A stretch of 64,000 nucleotides of DNA from CAVWTN01 sp963757945 (GTDB lineage Bacteria > Vulcanimicrobiota > Vulcanimicrobiia > Vulcanimicrobiales > Vulcanimicrobiaceae), in NCBI GenBank assembly GCA_963757945.1, contig CAVWTN010000001.1, positions 434,001-498,000 on the forward strand, read 5' to 3'. Positions 19,422 to 29,617 of the stretch are shown in pieces. Position 1 is the stretch's first letter. Each line of letters begins with the position of its first letter. Position numbers and translations under genes: made by a program. The notes under the pieces are model-generated. The model saw only the letters and a list, made by a program, of their open reading frames with translations. It had not been told where the DNA came from and made no database searches.

Positions 19422-19994
19422 GTGACCGATCTTCATAGCCGGATCTCGGCGAATTGGTGGCTCTTTCTCGCACGAGGAATCGTCGCCGTGCTCCTTGCGA
19501 TCGCGACATTCGCTTGGCCGGGCATCGCGATCGGCGTCCTCGTGCTCTTGTTCGGCGCCTACGCGACGGTCGACGGCGTCTTGGCGCTCGGCTTTGCGAT
19601 CCGCTGCGCGGCCAAACACGAACGCTGGCTTGGGCTGCTCCTCGAGGGGATCCTCGGCATCCTCGTCGGCGTCGTCGTTTTCGTCCTGCCGGGAGCAGCC
19701 GCGCTGAGTTTGGTGCTGCTCGTTGCGTTCTGGGCGATCTCGACCGGCGTCTTCGAGATCTTCGCCGCCGTGCGGCTGCGTAAAGAGATCGAAGGCGAGT
19801 TCTGGCTCGCGCTCGCGGGGGTGCTCTCGATCGCGCTCGGTGTGTGGTTCTTGCTGGAGCCGGGCCTCGGGCTGCTGGCGACGGTCTGGACGCTCGCCGG
19901 CTACGAACTGCTCTTCGGCATCCTCTTGATCGGCTTAGCGTTCCGCGTGCGCGGCGTTCGCGGCGGCACGCTCACGCTGGCTCAGAAGCCCTAG
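19422..19994 (+). CDS. HdeD-family multi-pass membrane protein
   Basis: A 190-residue protein with six hydrophobic segments arranged as short-loop pairs, as in the HdeD/DUF308 family (ARGIVAVLLAIATFAWPG; LEGILGILVGVVVFVLPG; LAGVLSIALGVWFLLEPG). The three pairs look like an internal repeat. HdeD contributes to acid resistance in enterobacteria; the function here is inferred only. GTG at 19422 has GGAGG eight bases upstream. The 3' end overlaps the convergent Nudix gene by 4 bp. Confidence 0.8.
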   Translation: MTDLHSRISANWWLFLARGIVAVLLAIATFAWPGIAIGVLVLLFGAYATVDGVLALGFAIRCAAKHERWLGLLLEGILGILVGVVVFVLPGAAALSLVLLVAFWAISTGVFEIFAAVRLRKEIEGEFWLALAGVLSIALGVWFLLEPGLGLLATVWTLAGYELLFGILLIGLAFRVRGVRGGTLTLAQKP

Positions 19995-20533
19995 CCGGGC
20001 GCTTCGCGGCGCGCGAGCGCGGCAGTCAGCGTTCCAAGCCGGCGTGCGTCGTACGCCTGCACGAACGACGCGAGCATGCGGGCCGTCGCTCCCCACACGT
20101 GGAGCCCGGAGTAGTCGAAGATCCAGGTCGCGACGTCGCGCCCGGGGAGCCGCTCGATTCCGCGATGCACGGCGCCCGGGGCGACGACGGCGCGGAGCGG
20201 CACGAGATGCAGCTCCGCCGTTTCGCCGCCGTCGAGCCGCGCGCCGAGCGGCGGCTCGATCAAGCCCACGAACGGCGTCACCCTTGCCGAACGGTCGATG
20301 ACCTCGACGGCGTCGAGCTGCGCGACGATCTCGATGCGCGACGGCGGGATCCCGAGCTCTTCCTCGAGTTCGCGCAAGGCCGTCGCGCGCAGATCCGCGT
20401 CGTCCGTGTCGACGAGCCCGCCGGGAAAAGCGATCTGCCCCGGATTGCGCCGCAAGTGCCGGGCGCGCCGCACGAACGCCATCAGCGGGTCGGATTCCAG
20501 CACGATCGGGATGACGACGGCCGCGCACAGCAT
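19991..20533 (-). CDS. Nudix hydrolase, CoA pyrophosphatase type
   Basis: A 180-residue Nudix protein. The box is FPGGLVDTDDADLRATALRE followed by LEEELGI, with Asp in the first acidic position as is usual in CoA/NudL-type members. The upstream RRNPGQIAFPGG is the CoA-diphosphatase signature. It would cleave CoA or acyl-CoA to phosphopantetheine and 3',5'-ADP. Divergent from the DUF3810 gene with 54 bp between. Confidence 0.82.
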   Translation of the reverse strand: MLCAAVVIPIVLESDPLMAFVRRARHLRRNPGQIAFPGGLVDTDDADLRATALRELEEELGIPPSRIEIVAQLDAVEVIDRSARVTPFVGLIEPPLGARLDGGETAELHLVPLRAVVAPGAVHRGIERLPGRDVATWIFDYSGLHVWGATARMLASFVQAYDARRLGTLTAALARREAPG

Positions 20534-20587
20534 GCGTTGCGCTTCGGGCGAAGGCGCCGCGAAGCCCGCGCGGCGAAGCTGGACGCG

Positions 20588-21658
20588 ATGGGATCACGCG
20601 CGGCGGCCGGGCGCATCCTCGAGGTTTCGATCGTGCTCGCGGCGCTCGCGCTTGCAACCGGCTTGGTGGCACCGTCCCGCCGCGCCGTCGAACGCGTTTA
20701 CAGCACGGGCGTTTATCCGGCGATCGACCGGACCGTGCGCAGCTTCACGGATCTGCTGCCGTTCTCGCTCGGCGACGTGCTCTTCATCGCGCTCGTCGCG
20801 GCCCTGCTTGCGGGCTTCGGGATCGCACTGACGCGCGCGCTCGCGCGGCGCAAGGCCGCGCCGCTATTCTGGTTCGCGTGGCGCACGCTGGTCGCGCTTG
20901 CGGCCGTCTACCTCTGGTTCCTGGCTTCGTGGGGCTGGAACTACCTGCGCGTCCCGGTCGCCGACAAACTCGTCCTGCACCAGGACCGGACGAACGAAGA
21001 CGCGGTGACGCGCCTGGCAAACCGCACGGTCCGCGAATTGAATCGCTATGCGGGCGCAGCGCATCGCGTCGCGTACGACGATGCGACCACGTCGGCGAAG
21101 CTGCGGCCTGCATTCGAGGCGGTGATCGCGCGCCTCGGCGATCGCACCGCGTTCACGGCGCCGCCCCCCAAGCCCACGCTCTTCGACTTCTTCATGAAGG
21201 CGAGCGGCACGCAAGGCTTCACCGACCCTTGGACGCACGAGATCAATCTCGACCGCGCGACGTTTCCCTTCGAGCGTCCGGCCACGTTCGCGCACGAGTG
21301 GGGCCACATCTCCGGCTTCGCCGATGAATCCGAAGCGAACTACATCTCCGTGCTGACCTGCACGACCTCGAGCGACCCCCTCCTGCGCTACGCGGGCTGG
21401 CTGCTCGTGTGGTTCAATCTCCCCTCCGACGTGCACGTGACGCAACGCGCCACCCCGCAGGTCTACGCCGATCTGGAAGCGGTGCGCAAACGCGACGAGC
21501 GTCAAGTCAAACCCGCCGTCGCGCGCGCGCAACAGGCCGCCTACGGCCAGTATCTCCGCGCGAACCATGTGAAGGCCGGCTACGGAAGCTATCGGCTCTT
21601 CGTGCGTCTGCTGACCGCGGCGGACTACGACGCGCGCGGGCTGCCGGTCCTGCGTTAG
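20588..21658 (+). CDS. DUF3810-like membrane protein with zinc-protease motif
   Basis: A 356-residue protein with three N-terminal membrane segments (about residues 12-30, 55-80, 97-118) and a cytosolic or extracellular domain containing FAHEWGHISGFADESEANY: an HExxH motif and downstream glutamates, as in zincin-type metallopeptidases. This layout matches DUF3810. Substrate unknown. ATG at 20588 begins immediately before the first hydrophobic segment; the frame is open far upstream without support. The 3' end overlaps pbpC by 4 bp. Confidence 0.7.
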   Translation: MGSRAAAGRILEVSIVLAALALATGLVAPSRRAVERVYSTGVYPAIDRTVRSFTDLLPFSLGDVLFIALVAALLAGFGIALTRALARRKAAPLFWFAWRTLVALAAVYLWFLASWGWNYLRVPVADKLVLHQDRTNEDAVTRLANRTVRELNRYAGAAHRVAYDDATTSAKLRPAFEAVIARLGDRTAFTAPPPKPTLFDFFMKASGTQGFTDPWTHEINLDRATFPFERPATFAHEWGHISGFADESEANYISVLTCTTSSDPLLRYAGWLLVWFNLPSDVHVTQRATPQVYADLEAVRKRDERQVKPAVARAQQAAYGQYLRANHVKAGYGSYRLFVRLLTAADYDARGLPVLR

Positions 21659-23895
21659 GTCGAGCGCTCGAGCGCGAACCCCCGCCGCCCGGCGGCCGGC
21701 GGTGCGGCGACGCTGAAGTGCACGCGCGCCGAGCCGTGGCCGAAGCGCGCGTCGAGCGTATGCGCGCCGAAGCCGAGCGCCCACACGTAGCGGCCGTCCG
21801 TCGGCGCGAGTGCCTGCCCGTCGACGCGAACGTCGCGCGGCGGCGCGGACCCGCCGAAAGCGAAGACGAGCCGCTGGTTGCCGCCCGGGTAGAGCGCGAA
21901 GCGATCGCCCTCGCGCGGGAAGAGAATGCGGTCCGAGCCGCGCGCGCCCGCGGGCTGATGCGCGAGCCACGGCGCGTACGCCTCGTCGAGTTCGACCGGA
22001 GGTGCCGATCGTGCGGCGGTTCGCGGAGCGTCGGGCGCGACCCATTCGGTGACGACGGTGGTGCAACGCGCATCCGGGGCGAGCCCCGTCGTCGCGCAGA
22101 TCGGTTCGCGCCGGTAACCGCGCGGCGCGGCGAAGGGCGCCGGGTCCGCGTTCTCGTGCACGTGCAGCATGATCCGGTTCCACAACGGTCCCGCGCCCGT
22201 GATGCCGGAGACGTGGCGCATCGGCGAACCGTCGAAGTTGCCGGCCCAAACCGCGACCGTGTAGCGCGACGAAGCGCCGACCGTCCAGGTGTCGCGAAAA
22301 TCCGAGGACGTGCCCGTCTTCGCGAGCGCCGGAAACGGGAGCGCGAGGACCGAGTTGACGCCGAAGGCTTGCGCGCGCGCGTGCCGGTCGGCGAGCATGT
22401 CGCGCACGAGCGCCCAGGCGGGATCGTCCGGGAGGCTCGCAGGCGCGGCGGGCGCGGCGTCGGCCGTCATGCGCAACGCGAGCGGCCGCCCCGCGCGCGC
22501 GAGCGTCGCGTAGGCTCGCGCCAGTTCCGCGAGCGTCACTTCACCGCTGCCCAACACGAGGCCGAGCCCGTAGTGATTCGCGGGCCGGTCCAGATGCGAG
22601 AACCCGAGCGCCTGCAAACGCGCGAGGAACGGCTCGACGCCGACGCGTTCGAGCACCCGCACTGCGGCAACGTTCAGCGAGTTCGCGAGCGCGCTGCGCA
22701 CGCGCACGGGGCCGCTGAAGCTGCCGCTGTAGTCGCCGGGCCGGTAGATGCGCGCGCCCGGGATCGCGTAGGCGGCCGGCACATCGGCAAGGATCGTCGT
22801 CGAACGCACGACCCGCCGCTCGAGCGCGAGTTCGTACGCGAACGGCTTGAGCGTCGAGCCCGGTTGCCGCAAGGCCTGGACCCCGTCGTTGCGGCCGAGC
22901 GCCGCATCGTCGAAGTAATCGGGCGATCCGACGTACGCAAGGACGTCGCCCGTGCGGTTGTCGACGACGATCGCCGCCGCGGCGCTCACGTGCCGCGCGC
23001 CGAGTCCCGCGACGACCGCGCGCACTTGCCCTTCGACGAAACGCTGCAGCCCGAGATCCAGCGTCGTCACGACGTACGTCGTGCCGTTCGGCAGCGAGCG
23101 CGCGAGCGCGAAGAGCAGATGCGGCGCGGCGACGAAACCGCGCGAGCGCGCCACGACCGCGACGTTCTCATCGCGCGCGTGCTCGAAGGCATCCCGTGAG
23201 ATCGCGCCGTCGGCGCGCAGACGCGTCAGGATCGCGCGCCGGCGCAACTCGAGTTCCGCGCGGTGCCGGTAGGGATCCAGCGCCGTCGGATCGTTCGGAA
23301 GCGCCGCGAGCAGCGCAGCCTGCGCGAGGTCAACGTGCGCCGCGTCCGTGCCGAAGTAGGCGCGCGCGGCAGCCTCGACGCCGAAGAGGTTCGAGCCCAT
23401 CGGGATCCGGTTCGCGTACGCTTCGAGGATCGCGCGTTTCGAAGCGCCGTTCTCGATGCGCTGCGCGCGGAGCGCCTCGACGATCTTTCCGGAGAGTCCC
23501 GGCGGAACGGGCGCGAGGAGCCGCGCGAGCTGCATCGAGATCGTCGAAGCGCCGTGCGGCAGCCGGCCCGTTCGAAGGCCTTCACCGAACGCGCGGAGCG
23601 TGGCGAGCCAGTCGACCGCGCCGTGAGAGAAGAAGCGCCGGTCCTCCGCCGCGACGAGCGCCGCGACGAGGACGGGCGCCATTCGTTCGAGCGGAACGGG
23701 GCTCGTCTCGCGGTCTCCGTCACCGCTGATGCTGCCGAGCGCAAGGCCGTTGCGGTCGGCGAACGCGATCGTACGAACCGGCATTGCGAGCGAGGCCGCG
23801 CCGATCGGACGCAAGGAATAGGCGCCCAGGAACGTCAACACGAGCGCGCAGGCAAGCGCGATACGCGAGGGCGGGTTGAACCGATCGAGTCGCAT
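21655..23895 (-). CDS. pbpC: penicillin-binding protein 1C (bifunctional GT51/transpeptidase)
   Basis: A 746-residue class A PBP of the 1C type. A membrane anchor at residues 12-28 is followed by the GT51 glycosyltransferase (catalytic Glu84 in AAEDRRFF; HGASTISMQLARL) and the transpeptidase: Ser347-x-x-Lys350 (GSTLKPF), SxN at 406-408 (NSLN), KTG in LAKTGTSSD. A C-terminal BiPBP_C beta domain completes the PBP1C layout. It polymerises and cross-links peptidoglycan in the periplasm. Its ATG shares two bases with the divergent alpha-2-macroglobulin gene. In E. coli the two are neighbours as well. Confidence 0.93.
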   Translation of the reverse strand: MRLDRFNPPSRIALACALVLTFLGAYSLRPIGAASLAMPVRTIAFADRNGLALGSISGDGDRETSPVPLERMAPVLVAALVAAEDRRFFSHGAVDWLATLRAFGEGLRTGRLPHGASTISMQLARLLAPVPPGLSGKIVEALRAQRIENGASKRAILEAYANRIPMGSNLFGVEAAARAYFGTDAAHVDLAQAALLAALPNDPTALDPYRHRAELELRRRAILTRLRADGAISRDAFEHARDENVAVVARSRGFVAAPHLLFALARSLPNGTTYVVTTLDLGLQRFVEGQVRAVVAGLGARHVSAAAAIVVDNRTGDVLAYVGSPDYFDDAALGRNDGVQALRQPGSTLKPFAYELALERRVVRSTTILADVPAAYAIPGARIYRPGDYSGSFSGPVRVRSALANSLNVAAVRVLERVGVEPFLARLQALGFSHLDRPANHYGLGLVLGSGEVTLAELARAYATLARAGRPLALRMTADAAPAAPASLPDDPAWALVRDMLADRHARAQAFGVNSVLALPFPALAKTGTSSDFRDTWTVGASSRYTVAVWAGNFDGSPMRHVSGITGAGPLWNRIMLHVHENADPAPFAAPRGYRREPICATTGLAPDARCTTVVTEWVAPDAPRTAARSAPPVELDEAYAPWLAHQPAGARGSDRILFPREGDRFALYPGGNQRLVFAFGGSAPPRDVRVDGQALAPTDGRYVWALGFGAHTLDARFGHGSARVHFSVAAPPAAGRRGFALERST

Positions 23896-26800
23896 GCGAT
23901 GGATCCGCCTGGGCTTCGCACTCTGCGGAGCGGTAGCGGCGTCGTTCTTGCCCGCGGGTTGCAACTCCCGGACGCCCGCGCCGGCCCGTCCGGCGGCGAT
24001 CGAAGCGCTCCCCGATCTCCCGCTGCCGGCGTTCCTCGCCGCGGTCTCCCCGCGCGGGCAGGCCGAAGCGGGCGCACAAGTGCGCGTCGTGTTTCGCGAA
24101 GATGCGGTCGCGCTCGAGGCGCTCGAGGCGCCGGAGCGCCAGGCGCTGCTCGAACGGTTCGTCCTGGAACCCCAGGTTCCGGGGCGCTTCATCGTGCTCA
24201 CGCCGCGGATGATCGGGTTTCAAGCCGACGCGCCGCTGCCTCTCGCCACGCGGTTCCGCGTCACGCTGCGCGCGGGCCTGGCCGACTTGCACGGCCATTC
24301 GCTCGAGAGCGATTACGCCTGGACGTTCACGACGCCGGGGATCGACCTCTCGACGAACCTTCCGGCGGATCGCACGGCGGAGCTGACACCGAGCGAACGG
24401 ACGCCGCAGGTGACCGTCAGCTCGAACGTCGCGCTCGATGAGTCCTCGCTGCTCGCGAACGCTCGATTCACCGCGGACGGCGGCGCGACGGCCGCCGTAA
24501 CTGCCGCGCTCGTCCCGACGCCGGCGCCTTCGGGAAGCGCGAGCGGCGAAGCAGGAGCCGACCGGGCGCAACGCTTCGACTACGTGCTGCGCCCGAGCGC
24601 CGAGCTTGCGCCCGGGAGCGCCTACACGTTCGAACTGGCGGCGGGCATCTTGCCGCGCGACGGCAATCTCGGAACGCCGTCGAAGCTCGCGGGACTGCTG
24701 CGCACGTACGGCCCGCTCGCGTTCAGCGGCACGCGCGCGGCGAACCGTCCCGAGGAGAACGGCGGCGACGGCCGCTTCCGCGGCGGCGTCCCCGCGTTCG
24801 TCTTCACGAACCCGCTCGATCCGAAATCAGTCGCTGCGTCCGTGCATCTCGCGCCCGCGCCGCGTTCGGCGGGCGTGCTCTTCGCGGCCGCCGATTCGGC
24901 GCCCGAGTTGCTGATCAATCAGGCGGCGCTCGAACCGAACGCACACTACACCGTGACCGTCGACGCGACGCTGCGCGACACGTTCGGGCAAACGCTCGGC
25001 ACGCCGCTGACCCAATCCTTCGACACGGGGGAGTTGGCAGCGGACCTCTGGGCGCCCTCGGGTCAAACGATCTTCCCCGCATCGCGCGGCATCGATCTCG
25101 TCGTCACGACGCAGAACCTGCCGGCGCCCTATCGCGTGAAGTTCAGCGCGATCGCGCCGCAGGATCTGAGCTGGTTCGATCCGCAGGACGACGACGCGAT
25201 CGGAAAGCGCTTGGGCGATGCCGCCGGTTGGAGCGCGATCGCTGCGCCCGAGCGGCGCGACGAAGCGGCCGACACGCATTACGATCTGCGCGCGCGCCTG
25301 GACGGCGCGACCGGCATGCTGGCCTACGGCGTCACCGGCCGCACGAACCAGTATCGCGACGAGCACGCGCGCGAGGTGTGGGCGGAACCGCGCTTCCAAG
25401 GCGTCGTGCAGCTTTCGAACGTCGGCATCTTCGCGCAGTGGTTCCCGAACGCGGGCATCGTTCTGCTGCACCATCTCTCCGACGGCTCGCCGATCGCCGC
25501 CGCGCAGGTCGAGATCTACGAATCGCTGCTCGAGCGCAAGGCGACGGCGGCCCCGCCGCCGTGCGCGCGCGGCATCACGGACGCGCAGGGCCTGCTGCGG
25601 CTCGACGGCGCGGCGTTCGGACGTTGCGCGAGCGTCGCGACGAGCGCGAACGAGGCGCCCTCGCTGCTCGTGATCGCACGCGACGGCAAGGATTGGTCGT
25701 ACGCGCGGACGGGCCCGTACAGCCTCGATTACAGCAGCGACGCGTACTTCGGCTGGTCGGCCGGGACACCGGTCGCGCGCGGCGCGATCGTTCCGGATCG
25801 CGATCTCTACCAGCCGGGCGAAGACGTCCACGCCGCCGGGATCGCCTATTTCGAAACGAACGGCGTGCTCGCGCGTGGACGGGCCGCGCAGTATGCGCTC
25901 ACGCTCGAGGGTCCGAGCGGCTCGAAGAAGGCGCTCGGGACGGTCGCGCTCGATCCGTACGGTGCCTTCACGGCGCACTTTGCGCTGGATCGCCGCCAAG
26001 AGCTCGGCTATTACACCCTGCACGCCAAGGCCCTCAACGGGGAGGAACTCTACGGCTCGTTCCGCGTCGCGCAATTCCGGCCGCCGAATTTCAAGACGGC
26101 GCTGAGCCTCGACCGTGCCGTCGCGTTCAAAGGCACGACCGTCACGGCGAACGTGACGAGCGCGTACCTGTTCGGCGCGCCGCTCGCGAACGCGCGCGCG
26201 CACCTGAACATCACGCGCTCGCGAACCTGGTTCTCGCCGCCGGGCTTCGATCGTTTCTCGTTCGGGCGCGAATGGCTCTATCCCGAGGAGCCGCCCAGCG
26301 TCTCGAGCGACGTGCTCGACGCGGACGCCGTGCTCGATGCCTCCGGCAAACTCGCGCGCCCGTTCACGATCGAAGGTGACGTGCCGTACGCGCTGGCCTA
26401 CCGGGTCGACGCGCAGGCGACGGACGTCGCGAATCTCGCCGTCGACGATACGGCCACGCTGACCGTCCTGCCCAGTGAGACGCTGATCGGGCTCGCGCTG
26501 CCGTTCGTCGCGCAGGCGGGCTCCGCGTTCGCCGTCGAGGTGGTCGCGAGCGACGCACAAGGCGCGCCGCAAGCGGGCCGCCGCATCAGGCTGACGCTCT
26601 CCGAGCGCATCTACGAGCGCGCGACGCAGGTCGTCGAAGGCGCGCAAACACCGGCCGACGCCGTGCACTACAAAGACGTGCAGCAGCTCGAGGTCACGAC
26701 GGCCGCGAGCGCGCAGCGCGTGCAGCTGACGGCGCCGGACGCCGGCGAATATCGCGTGCGCGCGAACCTGGCCGATGCGCCCGACGATACGAGCGCGACC

Positions 26801-29599
26801 GATCGCTCGATCTGGGTCAGCGGCGGCGGCGAGGCCGCTTGGGGTCCGCAAGACGGGATGACGCTGCCGATCAAACTCGACAAGGCGACGTACCGCGCGG
26901 GCGAGACGGCGACCGCGGTGATCGAGTCGCCGTTCGCGGATGCGGATCTCTACGTTGCGGTCGTGTGTCACGACGTCATCTGGAAGCAGATCGCGACCGT
27001 GCGCGGCAATTCGCCGCGCGTGCAGTTCCTGGTGACGCCCGGGATGCTGCCGAACGCCGCGTTCCAAGCGGTCCTCGTGCGGCGCGGAGCGCCGCTCGGG
27101 CGCGGGGAACTTCCCGAGATCGGGAAGCTGGCGCGCATCGGCTTCGTGCCGTTCAAGGTCGCGCTCGACGACAAGTACGTCGCGCTGCAGATCTCACCGC
27201 AAGCCGCGAAGGTCCTCCCCGGCGGCGAGCAGACGGTCCGCGTACGCCTGCAGGATCGCGCCGGCAGGCCCGTGCAGGGCGAGCTCGCGCTCGCGGTCGT
27301 CAACGATGCCGTCTTGCAGCTCAGCGGTTATCGCTTTCCGGATCTCGTGACGCTCGTCTACGGCGAGCAGCCGATCTCGACGCGCTTCGCCGACAATCGC
27401 GCGCTCGTGCAACTCAATCCGAGCCAACGGCTGGAGGAGAAGGGCTTCGGCTTCGGCGGCGGGCTCGAGGCGGGCGCCGCGGGCACGCGGCTGCGTACCG
27501 ATTTCCGCGCGCTCGCGTTCTACGACGGCGCCGTTCGGACCGACGCTCGCGGCGAAGCGAGCGTGCACTTCAGAATCCCCGACGACCTGACGACCTGGCG
27601 CATCCTCGCGATGTCGTTCACGGGCGACGCGCGTTTCGGGCGCGGCGACGCGACGTTCGTCGCGGCGAAGCCGCTGGTGACCGACCCGATCCTGCCGCAG
27701 TTCGCGCGCCCCGGCGACCGCTTCTCGGCGGGCGTCAGCGTCACGAACGTCGCGAACGCGCAAGGCAGCGTCTCCGTCGAGGGTGCGCTCGCGGGCGGTC
27801 TCGCGTTCGTGCGGGACGGCAACAGCGTCGCCACGGCGACGCTGACGGGACCGATCGAGCAGCTCACGCAAGCCTATCGCTTCGAGGTGCGCGTGGACGG
27901 CCCGCAGGATGCGCGCGTGACGTTCCGCACGAAGCTCGGCGCGAACGGCGATGCGTTCGCGGTCCCGCTGCCGGTGAGCACGAGCGACGTGCTCGAGAGC
28001 GTCATCCAAACCGGCGCGACGCGCAACCGCGCGCAGATTCCGTTTTCCGTCGCGAAGGATGCGCGGCGCGACGCCGGAGGGCTCGACTTCACGCTCGCAA
28101 GCTCGCTCTTGCCGTACGCGGGCGAAGCGATTCGGAATGCGCTCGAGGGCGACTCGCCATTCCTCACGGATGCGGCGGGGCGCATCGCGGTGGCCGCGGA
28201 TGGGCTCGTGCTCGGCCGGCGTGTCGGGCCGGCGAGCGAACGCGCCGCGTTACGCGCGGCCCTGGAGCGCAATCTCACGGCGCTCCGCGCGCTGGCGCTC
28301 GCCGACGGCGGCTTCGCGCAGTGGCCGGGCGCCACGCGCAGCGAGATCTTCTCGACCGCATTTGCCGCGAGCGCGCTTGCGCGCGCGAAGGCCGCGGGCG
28401 TGAACGTGGACGGCGACATCGCGCATGTGTCGACGTACCTGGGCAAGCGTCTCGCGGATCCCTGCGAAGGACGCAAGAAGTGCCCCGCGACGGAACGCGA
28501 TTCCGTGCGGCTGGAGGCGCTGGAAACGCTCGGGACGCTCGGCGACGTGCGCAACTCGTATCTCGACGAGATCGTCGCCGGACGCGGCCACCTTTCGTAC
28601 TACGAAAACGTCGAACTCGCGCGGCACATGCTCAAGCTGCCGGGCTATCGCGCCGCCGCGATCGCGCTGCGCGACAAGCTGCTCGAGCAGGTGCACGAAA
28701 GCGGACGCCTTTCGACCGTCGACGTTCCGGGCGACTATCTCGAGACGCGCGTCGCGGGCCAAGCCCAGATCGTGGCCCTGCTCGTCGAGAGCGGCGCGCC
28801 GCTGGACGCGATCGACCGCGCGCTCGCCGCGTTGCTTGCCTCGCAAACGAACGGGACGTGGCCGTGCCTCAGCGACGCGGCGGAGGCCTTCGACGCCTTG
28901 GGGAGCTACGCGACGCTCGAGCGAGTGCCGCCGAACTTCACGGCCCGCGTCGCGGCCGCCGGAAAAGCGGAGCAGCTCGCGTTCCGCGGCTTCGGTCAGC
29001 CGCCCGCGCAGCGCTCCTTCCCGGCCGCGGCGCTTTCGCCCGGACCCGGGACGGTCGACCTCTCGATGACGGGTACGGGAACGCTGCACTACCTGGTCGC
29101 GTACCGCTACGCCCTGACCGGCCCGCAAGCGGGGCGCTACCAAGGCATCCGGATCGACCGGATCGTGCGCCGCGCGAACTCGCCCGACGTGGCCCTCTCG
29201 TTCGGGCTCGCGGCCCCCGGCGCCCCGGCCGCCTTGCCGCCCGGCGCGGTCTTCGACATTGAAGATCGCATCGTCACGGACCATCCGATCGACCATGCGG
29301 TGATCGTCGATCCGCTCGCCGCGGGGCTGGAAGCGATCGATACGGCCTTCCGCACGTCGCCGGCATCGTTCGAACCGCAGCTCGACTCCTGGGAGATCGG
29401 CTACCAGCAAATCTATCGGGATCGCGTGCTCGCGTATGCGCCGCACTTGGAGGCGGGCGTGTACGGGATCCATTACCTGGTGCGCACGCAGACGGAGGGT
29501 ACGTTCGGCTGGCCTGGAGCCGAGGTGCGCCTGCAGTACGCGCCTGAGGAGTTCGGGCGGACCGCGGCGACGGTGCTGACGATCGCGCCGGCTCCCTAG
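23894..29599 (+). CDS. bacterial alpha-2-macroglobulin-like lipoprotein
   Basis: A 1,901-residue protein with a lipoprotein signal peptide (lipobox LPAGC, Cys23). MG-type beta domains follow (for example a Big_5-like domain near 100-160 and MG2 near 590-680 with GAIVPDRDLYQPGEDVHAAG), then the A2M core FRALAFYDGAVRTDARGEAS with TTWRILAMSFTG. The thioester CxEQ that should follow GLDFTLASSLL is absent: an EGDSPFLTDAAG stretch is found instead. This suggests a thioester-less member that cannot trap proteases covalently. In other bacteria such proteins work with PBP1C to guard or repair the periplasm. A TTG at 23876 is an alternative start but would spoil the signal peptide. Confidence 0.88.
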   Translation: MRWIRLGFALCGAVAASFLPAGCNSRTPAPARPAAIEALPDLPLPAFLAAVSPRGQAEAGAQVRVVFREDAVALEALEAPERQALLERFVLEPQVPGRFIVLTPRMIGFQADAPLPLATRFRVTLRAGLADLHGHSLESDYAWTFTTPGIDLSTNLPADRTAELTPSERTPQVTVSSNVALDESSLLANARFTADGGATAAVTAALVPTPAPSGSASGEAGADRAQRFDYVLRPSAELAPGSAYTFELAAGILPRDGNLGTPSKLAGLLRTYGPLAFSGTRAANRPEENGGDGRFRGGVPAFVFTNPLDPKSVAASVHLAPAPRSAGVLFAAADSAPELLINQAALEPNAHYTVTVDATLRDTFGQTLGTPLTQSFDTGELAADLWAPSGQTIFPASRGIDLVVTTQNLPAPYRVKFSAIAPQDLSWFDPQDDDAIGKRLGDAAGWSAIAAPERRDEAADTHYDLRARLDGATGMLAYGVTGRTNQYRDEHAREVWAEPRFQGVVQLSNVGIFAQWFPNAGIVLLHHLSDGSPIAAAQVEIYESLLERKATAAPPPCARGITDAQGLLRLDGAAFGRCASVATSANEAPSLLVIARDGKDWSYARTGPYSLDYSSDAYFGWSAGTPVARGAIVPDRDLYQPGEDVHAAGIAYFETNGVLARGRAAQYALTLEGPSGSKKALGTVALDPYGAFTAHFALDRRQELGYYTLHAKALNGEELYGSFRVAQFRPPNFKTALSLDRAVAFKGTTVTANVTSAYLFGAPLANARAHLNITRSRTWFSPPGFDRFSFGREWLYPEEPPSVSSDVLDADAVLDASGKLARPFTIEGDVPYALAYRVDAQATDVANLAVDDTATLTVLPSETLIGLALPFVAQAGSAFAVEVVASDAQGAPQAGRRIRLTLSERIYERATQVVEGAQTPADAVHYKDVQQLEVTTAASAQRVQLTAPDAGEYRVRANLADAPDDTSATDRSIWVSGGGEAAWGPQDGMTLPIKLDKATYRAGETATAVIESPFADADLYVAVVCHDVIWKQIATVRGNSPRVQFLVTPGMLPNAAFQAVLVRRGAPLGRGELPEIGKLARIGFVPFKVALDDKYVALQISPQAAKVLPGGEQTVRVRLQDRAGRPVQGELALAVVNDAVLQLSGYRFPDLVTLVYGEQPISTRFADNRALVQLNPSQRLEEKGFGFGGGLEAGAAGTRLRTDFRALAFYDGAVRTDARGEASVHFRIPDDLTTWRILAMSFTGDARFGRGDATFVAAKPLVTDPILPQFARPGDRFSAGVSVTNVANAQGSVSVEGALAGGLAFVRDGNSVATATLTGPIEQLTQAYRFEVRVDGPQDARVTFRTKLGANGDAFAVPLPVSTSDVLESVIQTGATRNRAQIPFSVAKDARRDAGGLDFTLASSLLPYAGEAIRNALEGDSPFLTDAAGRIAVAADGLVLGRRVGPASERAALRAALERNLTALRALALADGGFAQWPGATRSEIFSTAFAASALARAKAAGVNVDGDIAHVSTYLGKRLADPCEGRKKCPATERDSVRLEALETLGTLGDVRNSYLDEIVAGRGHLSYYENVELARHMLKLPGYRAAAIALRDKLLEQVHESGRLSTVDVPGDYLETRVAGQAQIVALLVESGAPLDAIDRALAALLASQTNGTWPCLSDAAEAFDALGSYATLERVPPNFTARVAAAGKAEQLAFRGFGQPPAQRSFPAAALSPGPGTVDLSMTGTGTLHYLVAYRYALTGPQAGRYQGIRIDRIVRRANSPDVALSFGLAAPGAPAALPPGAVFDIEDRIVTDHPIDHAVIVDPLAAGLEAIDTAFRTSPASFEPQLDSWEIGYQQIYRDRVLAYAPHLEAGVYGIHYLVRTQTEGTFGWPGAEVRLQYAPEEFGRTAATVLTIAPAP

Positions 29600-29617
29600 G
29601 GGGGCAGGCCTGCGCGC

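Noticed and set aside
24827..29473. Very long antisense and shifted frames across the alpha-2-macroglobulin gene
   Set aside because: Arg/Ala-rich shadow translations without motifs; the in-frame protein has clear domains.
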